A stretch of 64,000 bases of DNA, from the NCBI GenBank assembly GCA_039621445.1, contig CP154956.1:4772170-4836169 (forward strand), given 5' to 3'. Positions 1 through 45,785 of the stretch are shown piece by piece. The notes beneath the pieces were generated by a model. That model made no database searches. It was given only the letters and a program-made list of their open reading frames with translations, and had not been told where the DNA came from. A program made the translations under genes and the position numbers. Each line of letters starts with the position of its first letter. Position 1 is the stretch's first letter. Origin of the DNA: Euglena gracilis. Taxonomy: Eukaryota; Euglenida; Euglenophyceae; Euglenales.

Positions 1-334
1 CGCAGGCAAGGGTGGCGCTTGACAAACGCCTTGCTGGGACACGCCAGAGGACCGGGACAAGAAGACGGCGCCAGAGCGAGAGAAGAGGGGAGGGAATTTG
101 TGGCAGTCCTGAATTGTCGTCTGTGCTGGAGGGAGGGGGGCAAGAGCATGAAAATGTGGTGGTATATTTCTGTTCGCCGACTGGGCAGCATGAGTACGAT
201 AACGGTTTGTGGTGGATCCCGGGGTGGATGCCTTGTGCTACGGAGTGCCTGCCCATAGGGCATCCCCCCCGGGGGTTGGACCCGGTGCCTGCCGACCACC
301 CTTGAAAATGCCCACTTTTGGCCGTGGTACCAGC
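1..334. other. Left edge of window, no gene recognised
   Basis: GC-moderate sequence with a C/G run at 264-280. Open frames exist on the plus strand but show no domain or splice evidence. It may hold unrecognised 3' exons of gene A, whose C-terminal helical domain was not found. Confidence 0.5.
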
Positions 335-559
335 CAGGGGTTTTTTTAAGACCGGGGGGGTCCCCCCCCACCCACCCCCCCCCTGGGGGCCCCCCCGGGG
401 GGGGGGGGTCCCGGGGGACCAGCAAAAAAATGGCCAAAAATCGCGAAAAATGCTAAAAATAGCACTTTTCCGGCCGAGCCCCCCTGGGGGGGGGGGGGGG
501 GCTCGGCCGGACCCACCCACCCACCCCCCCCCGGGGGTCCACGACTAAAAAAAACCCTG
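335..559. mobile_element. hAT-type MITE, family 1
   Basis: The ends are CAGGGGTTTTTTTAAGACC and GACTAAAAAAAACCCTG, imperfect terminal inverted repeats of about 15 bp. An 8-bp target duplication GTACCAGC flanks it (327-334 and 560-567). The core 'GGCCAAAAATCGCGAAAAAT' lies between two blocks of paired C and G runs. 8-bp duplications with CAGGG termini identify the hAT superfamily; no coding capacity. Confidence 0.8.
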
Positions 560-582
560 GTACCAGCCCCAAAGCCCCCCCC

Positions 583-660
583 CTTAGTTGCACTAAGGCT
601 TCTTGTCTGTTTATGGCTGGCGCTAAATTCGCTTCTGGCCCAGTTTGCTGTGTGGTGAGT
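583..660. repeat. Dispersed ~80-bp repeat R6, copy 1
   Basis: CCTTAGTTGCACTAAGGCTT followed by CTTGTCTGTTTATGGCTGGC and GCTTCTGGCCCAGTTTGCTG. Copies occur at 10,952-11,022 and 15,542-15,621. The first 16 nt form a small hairpin (CTTAGTTGCACTAAG). Always next to a C-run block; function unknown. Confidence 0.7.
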
Positions 661-861
661 GGCCCAAAGCCCCCCCCCCCCGGGGGGAGTCGAAAGTGTC
701 CTCCCTCGCTGCCTGCCCATAGAACCCCCCCGGGAGTGGGTGCGACTTCCTTAAAAAGAAGCCTGGTCGGCATACCTTACAACAGTGCATCAACTGGCAG
801 CAGACTCAGTTCGAATTTAATGCTCCCCGAGAGCGCAGACAAACAGTTTGGTGCGCGTGCT

Positions 862-1066
862 GAATATATCGTGAGCCAAGGTGTCCCAGGGGAACCTTGG
901 CCCAAGGCGTGCCATCTGGCAGGGGAGGCCATGCGTATGCGCCTGTGACGAATGCCAAACCAAGCAGGGGCGAAGGTCTCTCGAATTTGAGGGTTAAACG
1001 TGCCATGGTAGTGAGATACCAACCCCCCCCGAAGAGGTTTTCAGCTTACTCAGTTGGGCACACCCA
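862..1066 (-). repeat. Probable tRNA-derived SINE, copy 1
   Basis: On the minus strand it starts TGCCCAACTGAGTAAGCTG, resembling a tRNA D-arm/A box, and about 35 nt later has GGTTGGTATCTC, resembling a B box (GGTTCRANTCC). The tail includes TTTGGCATTCGTCACAGGCG and CCAAGGTTCCCCTGGGACAC. A copy with about 80% identity lies at 41,400-41,606. Confidence 0.45.
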
Positions 1067-1212
1067 GATGACAACGTTTGCACAACCCCCCAAAATATAA
1101 AACCACTCCAAATACAACCCCCCAAACATACATTTAAACCCCCTGGAGGTTTTGATTTGACGACCAAATATAGCCCCCCCCCCCCTCTGGGGAAGCGCAC
1201 TGCGGCATTGTG

Positions 1213-1427
1213 GCACGAGACCCGGGGTACCCACTTTTCCCTGAAAAGGCCAAAAAACGCGAAAATGCTAAAAATAGTACCTTCTTCAAAAATTTTCGGT
1301 GCCTTCAGCGCCGAAAAGTATATCCCACCCCCTCTGGGGGGACCCCCCCCGGGGGGGGGGGGGGGGGGCTCGGCCGGACTTACCCACCCTAACCCCCCTG
1401 GGTCCAAGACTAAAAAAAAAAACCCTG
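1213..1427. mobile_element. hAT-type MITE, family 1, left end lost
   Basis: Shares the family 1 core (GGCCAAAAAACGCGAAAATG, then the TTCGGTGCCTTCAGCGCC hairpin) and the right terminus GACTAAAAAAAAAAACCCTG. The left CAGGGG terminus and target duplication are not recognisable. Confidence 0.6.
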
Positions 1428-2845
1428 ATGCCAACGGCACGGCACGGTGTGTCTTGGACAGAATGTTGCAGGTACCCGCACAGGTCGAGCCAGTGCCAGA
1501 CAATGGTATGGGCCGGCAGCTTCCCAGACGTGTGGGGGCTGCCCTTGGGCATTTCCTGCCAGGCTCAACATTTCTTGTTGCAAATTGGTTCGGTTGTTGT
1601 TTCAAAGAAAACAATTTGCGGAGTGCATGAACGTTTAAATCAACGGCAAATCTATTGATCTCGGACTCCGAGTGCATGAACGACCCAGTTGTATCATCAA
1701 AAGTGGGAACATTGGTGAGGCCTCCCCAGCCAGTGCTGTCCATGCCCCACAGGGGCCACGGTGTGGGAACGGTAGAACAGTGAAGGGCGTGTTGGCCATG
1801 TGTGTGGCCATCTCCTCACAAACACCCACACGGCAATATACTTTTTCCCTGGTCCTGAGGAACCTTACCTAGGGACAGCCAAATTACATCTAGAAGGGCT
1901 GTCAAAGTGTTGAGTTTGCTGTCAGGAAAACAGCATTCTTTAAATCCAGATGATCAGCCCAATGGCATCACCGTGGAGAACCGAGGCCCAAAGAGTGAAA
2001 CAGCCATGTCACTAATAAAACATTTTTGAAAGGATTCCAACGATGTAACAATGCGTTATGTGTTAAGCAGATGATGCAACTTCCAAACTGAAAAGTTGAG
2101 CTCTTGAGTATTCCCCCAAAATATGCTTTAAAATGCTCGCTGCAAATAGAGTTGTTGAAATTTCCTGCACCTAAATAATTGAGGGGATGACCGGTTATTG
2201 GAATATTTTTTCCACTCCCCCGCTCAGTTATTTGGGTGATATCAACAAAAAACATCAAACTCGCACAACGAGCTGTACCTTCAGAACTTGTAACTTCAGA
2301 AATCTCATTGCAGCCTCGAATTGCTAATAAAAACTCAAGCTAAATTTCACTGTTCTCCCTCACAGACAACGTAGGAGATTAAGCACTGATAAACCATTCT
2401 AATCTGGTAGGATACCAAAGTTGGAAACGTCTTTCGCCCATTCTCACCGCACACATTGCAAACTGGTAAAGATTCGATATTGGCAAGAAATTGCCAGGTT
2501 TCATTTTCCTCCTTCCCAATCAAGTCACTTCTCATCACTTCAGAAAGATAAATCCGTCCCTAAATGAAGAGATGAAGCCCCAACAGCGGGAATCGCACAT
2601 GTCTGCAATGGGGATGCTTCCCACTCCGCACTGCGTGCACCACGTGTTTCTCACCGCATGCGGCACCGCGTGGCACCGCGTGAACCCGAATCAGGTTCAA
2701 CCTGAAATGACTGAATGACAGAAAAACACCTGCAAAAGCGCCCATCGAACACAAAACCGCAATAAAAAAGGCATTTTGGTTGAATTTGATCATTTTTAGC
2801 TGTTTTTGGCCCCAATCACCTGGTTTTGCCACCAGATCTCACCAA
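1428..2845. other. Spacer with possible transposon relics
   Basis: AT-rich sequence without G/C blocks. Minus-strand stretches such as ENETWQFLANIESLPVCNVC (near 2,500-2,440) and FKAYFGGILKSSTFQFGSC (near 2,130-2,070) look like decayed coding DNA in shifting frames. No family could be assigned. Confidence 0.35.
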
Positions 2846-3240
2846 ATCTGTAAACCCCCCTCCCAAATAATACCCCCCAAGAGCCCAAAGTCCCGACCCG
2901 AGGGGGGGGTATTATTGGGGGGGGGGGGAACAGTACCCAAATTTTTCAAAATTTTTTGAAGTCCCGCAGGATCCAATATACCCTTTGGGGTCATTTTTTG
3001 TACTTTCTCATGAAATCTAGCATTTTTTGGAGGCCAGATGATCCACAAAAATCGATTTTTTTTCGTAATTTGTTGTCAGAGATTGATATTTTTACCTACA
3101 TTTTCAGGTCAAAATCTGGGTCATCAGCCCGAGATTTGGGGGGGGGGCACTAACTCGGTCGCGGAAGTCGGACCCCGAGGGGGGGGGGGGGGGTTATTTG
3201 AGGGGGGGGATTGGAGGGGGGATGTTATTTGGGGGAGGGT
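2846..3240 (+). repeat. AATAATACCCC element, copy 1
   Basis: CCCAAATAATACCCCCCAAG at the left and GTTATTTGGGGGAGGGTT at the right give inverted-repeat-like ends. The unique middle (AGATGATCCACAAAAATCGA, ATTTTCAGGTCAAAATCTGG) matches the copy at 23.28-23.66 kb in inverse orientation. It abuts the family 2 hAT element at 3,299. Confidence 0.65.
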
Positions 3241-3298
3241 TCACTGGTGGCCACTGAATCTGTGCAATTGGCCACAAAATGGACAAAAGCGGCCAAAA

Positions 3299-3811
3299 CA
3301 GGGAATTTCTTAAGGACCCCCCCCTGGGGGGGGGGGTCCAGCCTCCGGCTGGCAAAAAGGCTGCTGGCTGGAAATGAGCTGCTGGCTGGAAATGAGCTGC
3401 TGGCTGGACCCTCCGGGGGGGGGGGGGCCAGGGCTGGAGCGGGCTGGGCTGGGCTGGGTCGATGAAAAATAAAATTTTCTAAAACATTTTTTTCATTTTC
3501 GACATTTTGATGGGTGGAGCTAGATCAAGGCTAGGGGGCTGTGATGGAGGGGCTGTGATGAGGGGAAAAAATGCAGGGATAATAAGTGAGCTGGGCAGTC
3601 CAGTTGGCTGGCCAGCCTGCGGCCGGCTGGCCCGGCCTTCGGCCGGCTGGCCCGGCCTCCGGCCGGGCTGGACCCGACTTTATTTCACTGGACCCCCCCG
3701 GGGGGGGGGGGGGCTCCCAGCCCGAATTTGGGCTGCTGGCAGGATTTGAGCTGCTGGCTGGCTGGACCCCCCCCCGGGGGTAGGGTACCCTCCGGCTTAA
3801 GAAATTCCCTG
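3299..3811. mobile_element. hAT-type MITE, family 2
   Basis: A perfect 16-bp terminal inverted repeat CAGGGAATTTCTTAAG and an 8-bp target duplication GGCCAAAA (3,291-3,298; 3,812-3,819). The interior has repeated GCTGCTGGCTGGAAATGA and CGGCCGGCTGGCCCGGCC units between C/G blocks. A related internal segment occurs at 26.04-26.35 kb. Confidence 0.9.
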
Positions 3812-4015
3812 GGCCAAAAATGGGCAAAAAGTGGCTAAAAGCAATGAGAACTGGCCTAAAATGGCCACAAATGCGCAAAAATGGCCAGAAGCAGCCAAAA
3901 ACTGGTATAAATGAGCCAAAAATGCCTTCAAACAGTCAGAAGTGGTCTAAATTGCCAAAGGCAGCCCAAAATGGCTAAAACTGGCAAAAAGTGGTCCAAA
4001 ATGGCCAAAAAAAAT
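3812..4015. repeat. Degenerate AAAATGGCC array
   Basis: About 15 imperfect 11-14-bp units of the type CAAAAATGGCC/GAAAATTGGCC. Similar but shorter arrays at 8,190-8,300, 28,495-28,600, 34,835-34,920 and 45,935-46,015. The target duplication of the 3.3-kb hAT element (GGCCAAAA) is one of these units. Confidence 0.75.
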
Positions 4016-4972
4016 ACAAGTTGCTGATTTGCAGGAAACCCGACAAAAAAATGGAAGCCAGCTATAAACGGGGCACTGGTGGAAATTTGTGAAAATTGAA
4101 CATTCGGAAATGATTCTTCTCACACTGTGCATGCGGTGTGACACGCGGTGCACGCAGTGCCGCACGCAGTGCATGCGGTGCGCAAGCACCACCAATGGTC
4201 CATTGTACCTCTTCTGCATGGATGGATTCAATGTTATATGTATGTATATGTGCATGTGTGTGTGTGCATGTGTGCTTGCCCGTGTACCCCATGATACCCG
4301 GGGGGGATAAAAGGGGACACTTGGTCTTGGTTGGCCACAGTATACCTAGGAAGGGGTTACTCTATGTAGAATATATATATATATATATATACATATATAT
4401 ATACGTACATATTACGACTACTTACTTACTTACTGTCTCTCTATGAAGCGCCATCAGCTTATCTCGCGTGTTCTCACTTTCAGGAGACTGTGATATGTCC
4501 TGAGATCTGCGAAAAGTGAATTTTGAATGAATAAGCATCAATGCTGTGTCTTCCTTGGACGCCCACATCACTGACACCGAGGAGACAGCCATCAGTCCAT
4601 GCACAACGGCACGCAGTCAACAGCAGCAAAGTTGGATGATGTGTGCCGGGCTTCAAGCAATGGGTTTCCGACGCATACTTTTTGCCATTTGATCCAGATA
4701 TTGCTTGGCAGCTTGAGGAGGGGATCATCTTGCGTTCCAAAAGAAATGCCACCATTTGAGTATCCCATAACTTGGGGTGGACGAGGATGGTGGGAAGGAT
4801 GATAACTAAGTGAACAACCGATCGGTGCAAACGGAGCATTTTGCACACGTTTCGGTATCTGTGCTTTCGCTGTCGGAGCCATTGAGAATCAGGAGAAAAT
4901 GCAAATGATGGTGAAGAACAAAACCATATCCTCGGTTTTGAGATTAATTCCATCAGTTGGCATGTGTCTGTG

Positions 4973-5006
<34 letters not shown>

Positions 5007-6600
5007 ACCTCCATGTGTGTATGGTTGTGTACATGCAATCATGCTGAATGATGCACGCACTCTCAAATTGAAGAAATACACATCTGGCGAAGTTAAAATA
5101 ACTTCGAATTTGTTCGCAGACCATTCACATTCCCCAACAGGGATTTCTTCCCCGTTGGCACACTCCTTTTGCCCTGCCTTTGCTCCTGATTCATCATTGT
5201 ATAAGGGTGTGGATCTCAGGTGCTCTTTGAAGCAAACTGAGTCGGCACGATGGTGGAAGGCAGAGACTTGCTGTTTCCCCCTGCCATCCCAAGGGTGCAG
5301 CCTATTGCACAGGCGTTGGGGGAGGGGGGGGCAATTTTTCCCAATTTCCATTTTTTTCCCCGGACCCAAACCCACCACCCATGGACAACTCCCCCCATGG
5401 TTGGGGCATGGCATGCAACTCTCCAGCAATATGGCTGCCAAAAGAAATTTCACACAGGGTGCAGCCTCCCCATAGCAGATCCACATTATCATCGGTGTGA
5501 CCCTGGCCCCGTAGCCCGTAGGAGGGGTGCACAGAGGACAATACATGCTTTTCTGATAGGTTTCGGTCGATTTAAGGTAGGTTTTCGGTGGGGGGGGGGG
5601 TGTTTGCCCCAACCAGCCTCGGGCACTTGTCACCCGCCACGTGACACATTCGCCTGAAAAAAAAAAGAAAAAGGATGAAAGCCCCAAAATAGGGGGGGGA
5701 GGGCAGTGGTCCAGACTACATATTCGCTTAATGACCACAGAGGGGGGGGGGCACTTTCCCCAGCCCCAACCCACCCACTAAGTGTTCTGTGGCTGGAGGA
5801 GGGCGTCTTTCCCGTCTTTCTAACGCCTAACTCCCCATATCTCTCCCACAAAAAGTTTTCCTCTGTGTGTTCTTGTTAAAAAAAATATATTTTCGGTGCT
5901 TTCGGCGCATTTCGCCTTCTGGTGAGCACGTTGTGTAATGCCCTTGAGGACGGTTGAGAATGTGAGGTACATTTCTCAACCCAACAAAATAGTGCAGAAC
6001 AAAAAAAATACGTTGGGTCTCAGGTTCAGCCACATTGGAAACAGAACAAATGTTTGGCTTTTGTTTTGGACGTTGGTGTTGTTGTTGCTGCTGCTGCTGC
6101 TTCTGTTGCTGCTGATGCCGATGATGCCGATTTTTGGAGGTTCTTATTATATTATTATTCTTCCAAACCTAGAGCTTGAATAATTTGGGAAAGATTGTAT
6201 TGTAGTGTGAGAACACTTGACAACCAGGGTTTCCTCAAGGACCCTCCCCCCGGGGGGGGGGTCCCGCAGGCCTGCTGGAACAAAGCGATTGGCTGAAAGA
6301 AAAAAAAAAGGTGCTGGCTGGACCCCCCCCCCCCGCAGGGGGTTGGGAGTCCGGGGGGAGAGGTCCGGCCAGCTGGGAGCGGGACACGGCGAGTACCCCA
6401 AAAAACCCCCCCCAAAAAAGGCAAATCCAGCTTGGTTGGTATTTTTCAGCCCAAAAATACGAGGTTAAAACCCAAAAACCACCCAAAAATACATTTTTAG
6501 CCATTTCCCCCCCTTTTCAAAACTGTTTTTCTTTACTTCAGCGGACCCGGCCATTTTTGGCCAGTGCGGCCACCCCCGCGCGGCAGGGGAATCCAGTGGC
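4016..6600. other. Spacer with microsatellites and short G/C blocks
   Basis: Contains (TA)n at 4,371-4,408, (GT)n at 4,977-5,004, a (GCT/GTT)n tract near 6,080-6,120 and a CAGGGTTTCCTCAAGGACCC end at 6,225 resembling the family 2 terminus with no matching right end. The minus frame near 4,590-4,790 (GISFGTQDDPLLKLPSNIWI) may be decayed coding sequence. No gene called. Confidence 0.4.
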
Positions 6601-6797
6601 TGGCTCCCGCAGCAGCCCGAACCCACCCACCGGCACTCAGGACCGGTTCCACTGTGTCCGAGTCTCCGCGACGCAAGCAGGTCGTCGCCGACGAGGGGTC
6701 GGCGGGGGGAAGCCGAAGGGTTGGGGAGTGCTACAATACAACAAGAATTTGGGCCGCTGGACTACAGCTACCCGTGAGACAACACGGACATGGCACC

Positions 6798-6959
6798 GAT
6801 GGACAGAAGCTCTTTGAGCCAGCCCGGTGCGGTTCCTGGGATCGCACCATGGCTCTCCGGCATGGAATCTGCCATGGCCCCCTCTGCCACCTCAGAGGGT
6901 CGGGCTTCTTCTTACCAACCCCGGGGGAGGAAGGGGGTGCCTTGTGCAAGCACCTATAG
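6798..6959 (+). CDS. Short plus-strand ORF, Ser/Pro/Ala-rich, unrecognised
   Basis: ATG at 6,798 opens a frame beginning MAPMDRSSLSQPGAVPGIAP and continuing with WLSGMESAMAPSATSEG to a stop after about 55 codons. The composition looks protein-like, not repeat-derived, and the local sequence is GC-rich like the exons. No domain was recognised. A minus-strand exon of gene A's tail in the same island (6.60-6.72 kb) cannot be excluded. Confidence 0.2.
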   Translation, partial: DGQKLFEPARCGSWDRTMALRHGICHGPLCHLRGSGFFLPTPGEEGGALCKHL

Positions 6960-7489
6960 TTGACCCCCAGATTTTCGCCATTTTCGGCCATTTTCGGCCA
7001 TTTTCGGCCATTTTCGGCTATTTTTTTTATAGGTGGGGGGTAAAACTGCCTTAAAAATCTGTCATACCAACAATACATTTTGATCATTCAGTCAACATGC
7101 AGGCAGTCGTGACAAGCTAACGCATCCAAGGAGGTCCGTTTGGAATGGGTACTCAGGGATTAAAGAGGTCAAAGAGCTTTTTGTTGCAATATGCAAATGC
7201 AAGGCTTTGGGAATAGGCTGCTTTTTTCTTCCAGAGAGGCTCTTGTCCACTTTGGACTTTTTTTGCTGGGGTTCTTGGGACGCTTCATGAGAGTGTTGGC
7301 ACATGACATATTAACCACAATGGTGGGTGGCAACACCAAAACTGCTGCTTTTCTCGTCAAGCCTCTTGGCATGGATGCTTTTCACAAACAACTTCCCCTC
7401 ACCTAGTCCAACTTGATACCCCAAGCAGCATTGTTTGATGGTGGCACTGTTTGATCCCATCCACTTGTGTGCAATAAACCTAATGCAGG

Positions 7490-7921
7490 AATCACACCTT
7501 TAACGGAGAAAAAAACGATTCACATACTTTGCCTGGTTGCACCTTGTCACCACAATTATCTGAAATGTCATCAACACCATCAGCTTTGGCCCAAATAACC
7601 CATTCGGAGGTGGTTCTTTGAGCAGCATGTGTTCCACGGTCAGGCATAATGGCAGGAGAAGAGAGGCATGACTTCAAAGAAGCCTTGATGTGTAAAATTT
7701 CATCCGTCATATTCATACGATCATCCGGAGAAGAGAGGCATGACTTCAAAGAAATCTTGATGTAAAATTTCATCTGTCATGCTGAGACGATCATCCGTCT
7801 GGATGTGGGAAAATTGGGAGAAAATGTGCTCAGCTTGAGCGGCAGAACAAAAGCAAGCAACCATGTGATTGGCCCACAATGTTGAAATATTGACATCAAG
7901 TGCGCTCACCCAATTGTCCAA
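7490..7921 (-). pseudogene. Probable hAT-type transposase relic
   Basis: The minus-strand frame from 7,921 reads MDNWVSALDVNISTLWANHM then VACFCSAAQAEHIFSQFSHI and QTDDRLSMTDEILH. 'SSAxxExxFSxxxxIxxxxRxxLxxxxL' is the C-terminal dimerisation motif of hAT transposases. A second open stretch (TSEWVIWAKADGVDDISDNC) follows at about 7,610. Frames are interrupted and part of the region is duplicated (7,663-7,715 and 7,728-7,781), so it is inactive. It fits the many short hAT-like elements in the window. Unrelated domesticated sequence is possible. Confidence 0.4.
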
Positions 7922-8100
7922 TGTCTACATCTTGTCCAGCATCTGCATCTTGAACAACATCTACATCTTGTCCAGCATCTGCATCTTTAACAGCGTCTGC
8001 ATCTTGTCCAGTGTCTATATCTTGTCCAGTGTATCTGTATCTGCATCTTGTTCGGCATCTGCATCTGCATCCATTGCATCTTGTCCAGTATCTGCAACCA
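7915..8100. repeat. Degenerate minisatellite CATCTTGTCCAG(CAT)CTG
   Basis: About eight imperfect 18-24-bp units of the type ACATCTTGTCCAGCATCTGC. On the minus strand they would read (GQDADA)n. It begins at the edge of the transposase relic and probably reflects slippage, not coding. Confidence 0.75.
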
Positions 8101-8781
8101 CTGCATCCACTGGCTCCGAACCTAGCAAAATGACGACAGAAACCCAAAAAAAAAACCAAAAAAACCTAAAATTGACCGCAAAAGGCCCCAAAAAGCAACC
8201 AAAATGACCTAAAATGGCTTCAAATAACCTAAACTTGCCCAAAAACGCCAAAAATCAGTGCAAAATATCCCCAAAATTAGCAAAATTTGATACAAAATGG
8301 CCAAGATGGGTGTAATACTGGAGATTTGTGGAGAAATTATCCCAAAAATGGATTTAATTCTTCAAAATATACAAAAAAAATGCCAGCACCACCCTTGTCA
8401 CCAAAATTTTATGAAATGCCATCAAAACATTCAGCTTTGGCCCAAATAACCCTTTCGGAGGTGGTTCTTTGAGCAGCATGTGTTGCAGGGATTGGCATGA
8501 TAACAAAAGAAGAGAGGCTGCACAGAGACAAGAATCAGTTACTGAAAATTGCCCCTCGGGGAAAAAGAAACTGTCAGGCAAAAGTTTGGGGTGAACAACA
8601 GAAAAGGCAAAGCAAAATTTTAAGTGGAAAATGAGTCAAGTCTTGCAAATTTCTGCGTGATTTGGAGCCAAATGTTGCATTGAAAAGCTGCAGGGGTCGT
8701 CAACAGCATTCAACACTGCTGCACAGCGGCAGGACAGAGCAAGTTGGACAGGGGATTGCGTGGGTTGACAGCTGTCAAAGC

Positions 8782-42417
<33,636 letters not shown>

Positions 42418-44526
42418 CTGAGGGGGAAAGCAGCAACGCAACACATGTGGAGCGGCGTGACCTCGTGAGGTTGATGATTGAGGTGGGCAAGGGTGTCCGG
42501 CTTGAGGTACCTCCGCCCTCCCCGGCCCGGAGGTTGTGGCCCGGGCCAAGCACCCAGCTTGGCCCGGGCCACAATTGAAAGTAAAGCTTGGGGGCCAATA
42601 TTAAGGACTTCGGCAGACCGAGCACAAAGTAGACCAAAAGTCTAAAAATGGGCCAAGATAGCAAGTTAAGGACAAAGGCCAACTTTAGGGGGGGGGGCCA
42701 AGTTTACATGTAAAGAGGACGGGGGCCAAGTGCCCGGGGGGATTAAAATTGGATGGTTTATATGCGTGTAATCGGGGGGGGGGGGGCAACATGGCATAGA
42801 AAAGTGCAAAAGAACACAAAAGAACACAAAAAAAAACACACAAAAAAACACACAAACACACAAAAAAAAGAAAAAGGAAACACATTGCATGTAAAATCCT
42901 TTAGGAGCTCCCCCAAAATGTATACATTCTGCTGGATAGGACTTAGAAAAATTTTCACTGGGTAATATGTTTCACTTTGCATAAGAATAACCATTTTGTT
43001 GACAAAAAAAATCAAGCATTGCAAAAAATAGATATTTTTTGGTCTCGGGGGAAATCGGGGCCAAAACAAAGAATTTTTTCATGGCGAAAAAAATACATAA
43101 ACAATAATAATAAACAAAATTTCCAGCAAACCACAAAAGTTGCCGGTGAAAGGCACACACACGCCCACACAAATGCAAAAAAAAAACACAGAAAATGCAA
43201 ATTTTACCAAAATTGAAAAAAGCAAAAAAAAACGTGTTTGTGTCCCTCCCCTTGGTGTAATACACCCACAGAAACATTAAAATGGCAGCTACCCGCAGAA
43301 AAGACAATGCATTCAAATAGACTTCCATCATCTTGATTTGTTGTGTTGCTATGCAGTTGCCACTCAGAAGCGAGGACATGGTCAAACAAATCTTTTCGAG
43401 ACAACTGAAAGATAAAAACTTAACATCCCGTAATCACTCTCACTGAGACGTTATTTGTCAGTTTCACAGCAAAGTCACCGTAAAGCAGGGAGATGACCCT
43501 CACCCTCAGCCCTCCTCCCAAGAATAGTTATCCTCTGAGGCCTTGGCAAATTGCAAGGGGGGAAACAATATGGGTGTGGATACCCCTTTTAGTCTCCGGT
43601 GCTTGTGGTGACAGAAAAGTTGCAGATTTTGGGTGCTGGCAAAATTTTTCCAGGCCAAATGGTCACCCTGGGGGGAGAATTGGGCGGGCACTGCTCGGTT
43701 CCTTTTACACCTGTGGTGCATACTTACTGCTGCCTTTTCTGTTCTGTCGGCTGGTATGCATGCACTGGTATGCATCATTGTTATTAGCTGGCATGGTGCG
43801 ATATTTTGTGAATATGTTGACCTCAATTTTGGACACCAGCCATTAAAAAAACCTTTGGGACCACAGAGTGCGAAATTTCTTACCAACACCCAGAGGGAGG
43901 GGTCACCGTCAATCTTCCAAAACCCATTCAGTCGCTTGCTCTCTGGAAAACGGGGTCGGGATTCCTCACCCTGTAAAAAAGATTTCCCAGCGTAAAGCAC
44001 CAGAAAGTTGGGAGGGGCTCAAAAAAAACAACAGAAATCGTGTTTTCGGTGCGGGTCACTTGGTGGTCTTTTGCTTCCCCTCCCCCCGGTCTTTTGCTTC
44101 CCCTCCAAGATGGTTTTGGCCAAAAACTGTCAGTCACGCTGAAAACAAGTCATCCACCCTGCCCAGAGGGGGGGTGGGCTATGCCATCCCATCTGTGGTG
44201 GTGTGCACTCAATGGCGGCCCCACATAACAGCACCCCAGCCAGCTCTGCCACAGCACGTCGTGCAGACCACACACATGTTTTGGAACTGGAAACAGGATG
44301 ATGGTGTCTTGATCATCCTGACATGACAACGTCATCCTGTCTGGAAGATCCGGATTAGGTTGATCCCGGGAGCAACATAATCAGGATTATTCTTGTTCTC
44401 GAGTTGTCGTTTAAGTTGTCGATCCTGATCATCAGGATCGGCTGGAATTTTTTTTGCCATGCATGTGGACTGAAATTTCATTTGGACTGACTTCCCGGAT
44501 TTCCAGGCAGGCATTATTATTTTTTA

Positions 44527-44690
44527 AGGCGCCTTAAAAAACCTTAAAAAACCTTAAAAAACCTTAAAAATTTTTTTTCCAAAATGCCTTAAAAAACCTT
44601 AAAAAACCTTAAAAAACCTTAAAAAAATCACCCCGGGGAAGTTTTTCTTCCCCGTGATGACCTTAAAAAACCTTAAAAATTTTCCCTGGG
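44527..44690. repeat. (CCTTAAAAAA)n decamer array, part 1
   Basis: About ten CCTTAAAAAA units in three blocks separated by TTTTTCCAAAATG and CACCCCGGGGAAGTTTTTCTTCC. A related array is at 46,140-46,240. Confidence 0.9.
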
Positions 44691-45785
44691 AATTTTTTTT
44701 CTTGCACCAAACAAATAATGGCATGTCTGAAACCCCGCATAAAGCCAGTCAATGCAGAAGCGGTTGTGAACAAACAATATGAAAACCGGATTGTTTGCCA
44801 AGGTTTCTGGCATAGTTCGGTTGGCCTCGGTTCACCAAAAGCTGTGACACACGGCCAAAATAAGCAAAACTTGCAACCACATCTTTCTTGATTTGAATTA
44901 CTTGAGACATTCTTAGAGGAATCAACCCAAATTGCACAAAAATGCAATTGCAGCAAAAGTTGCATGAACAACAAAAAAATCCCGATTTGGGACAATTTAC
45001 TACGCTGGAGCAGTTTTGGGGTGGAAAATAACGAAGGTCAAAAAAGGTGGACCAAATTTTGGCACAGCCAAATTTTACTGACACTTTTCCTCTGTCAAAT
45101 TTGTTGGATTTTCAATGGCATTTTTTTTGCTTCAAAAACCTCTCAACTTCAAAATTTTGAGAAAATGTTGATTTTTTGGAAGGTGTGAAAAATGGGGGTT
45201 TGAGGGAGTTTAATGGCCATTTTTTGAGGAAAAAGTTCTAAAGTAATTTTATGTCATCAAAAAGTGACGTTTTTAAGTTTTTCCAGACTATTTTTGTTGC
45301 TTTTTTTTTAAAACACATATTTTTAAAAAACTTGTTTTCTTTTTAAAAAATTTATTTATAAAAAACTTGTTTTTTTAAAAAAAAAAGTTTTCTTAAAAAA
45401 AACATGCTTTTTAAAAAAAAACATTTTTTTTGGTTTCAAAAAAAAACATTTTTTTTGTTTCAAAAAAAAACAAGCACTCAACCTTGGCAAGCACCTATGG
45501 TCAAGCCCCAAAATTTCCCCATTTGAGGCCATTTTAGGCCATTTAAGGCCAACAGGCAAGCAAATGTCCTGAATAGGGTCAGAAATTTAAAGTAATTGCA
45601 ATGAAAAAAAATGGATGGTTTCGAGTTTCGAGTTTCGAGGTGACCCACTCTGTATCCCATGCAACAAGGTTTTGAGCAATGTGTATGGCGGCACACTGCA
45701 TGGGCACGCGTTTGGTATTGCTCACATGAAAAAGTTGGATTATTTTGTCAGTGTTCATGAGGCTATCCGGTGTGGGTGCACGGGT

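Noticed and set aside
583-660. R6 repeat as a coding exon (NRQEALVQLRGG frame)
   Set aside because: The frame is kept in two copies but broken by an indel and stop in the third, and no splice sites are shared.
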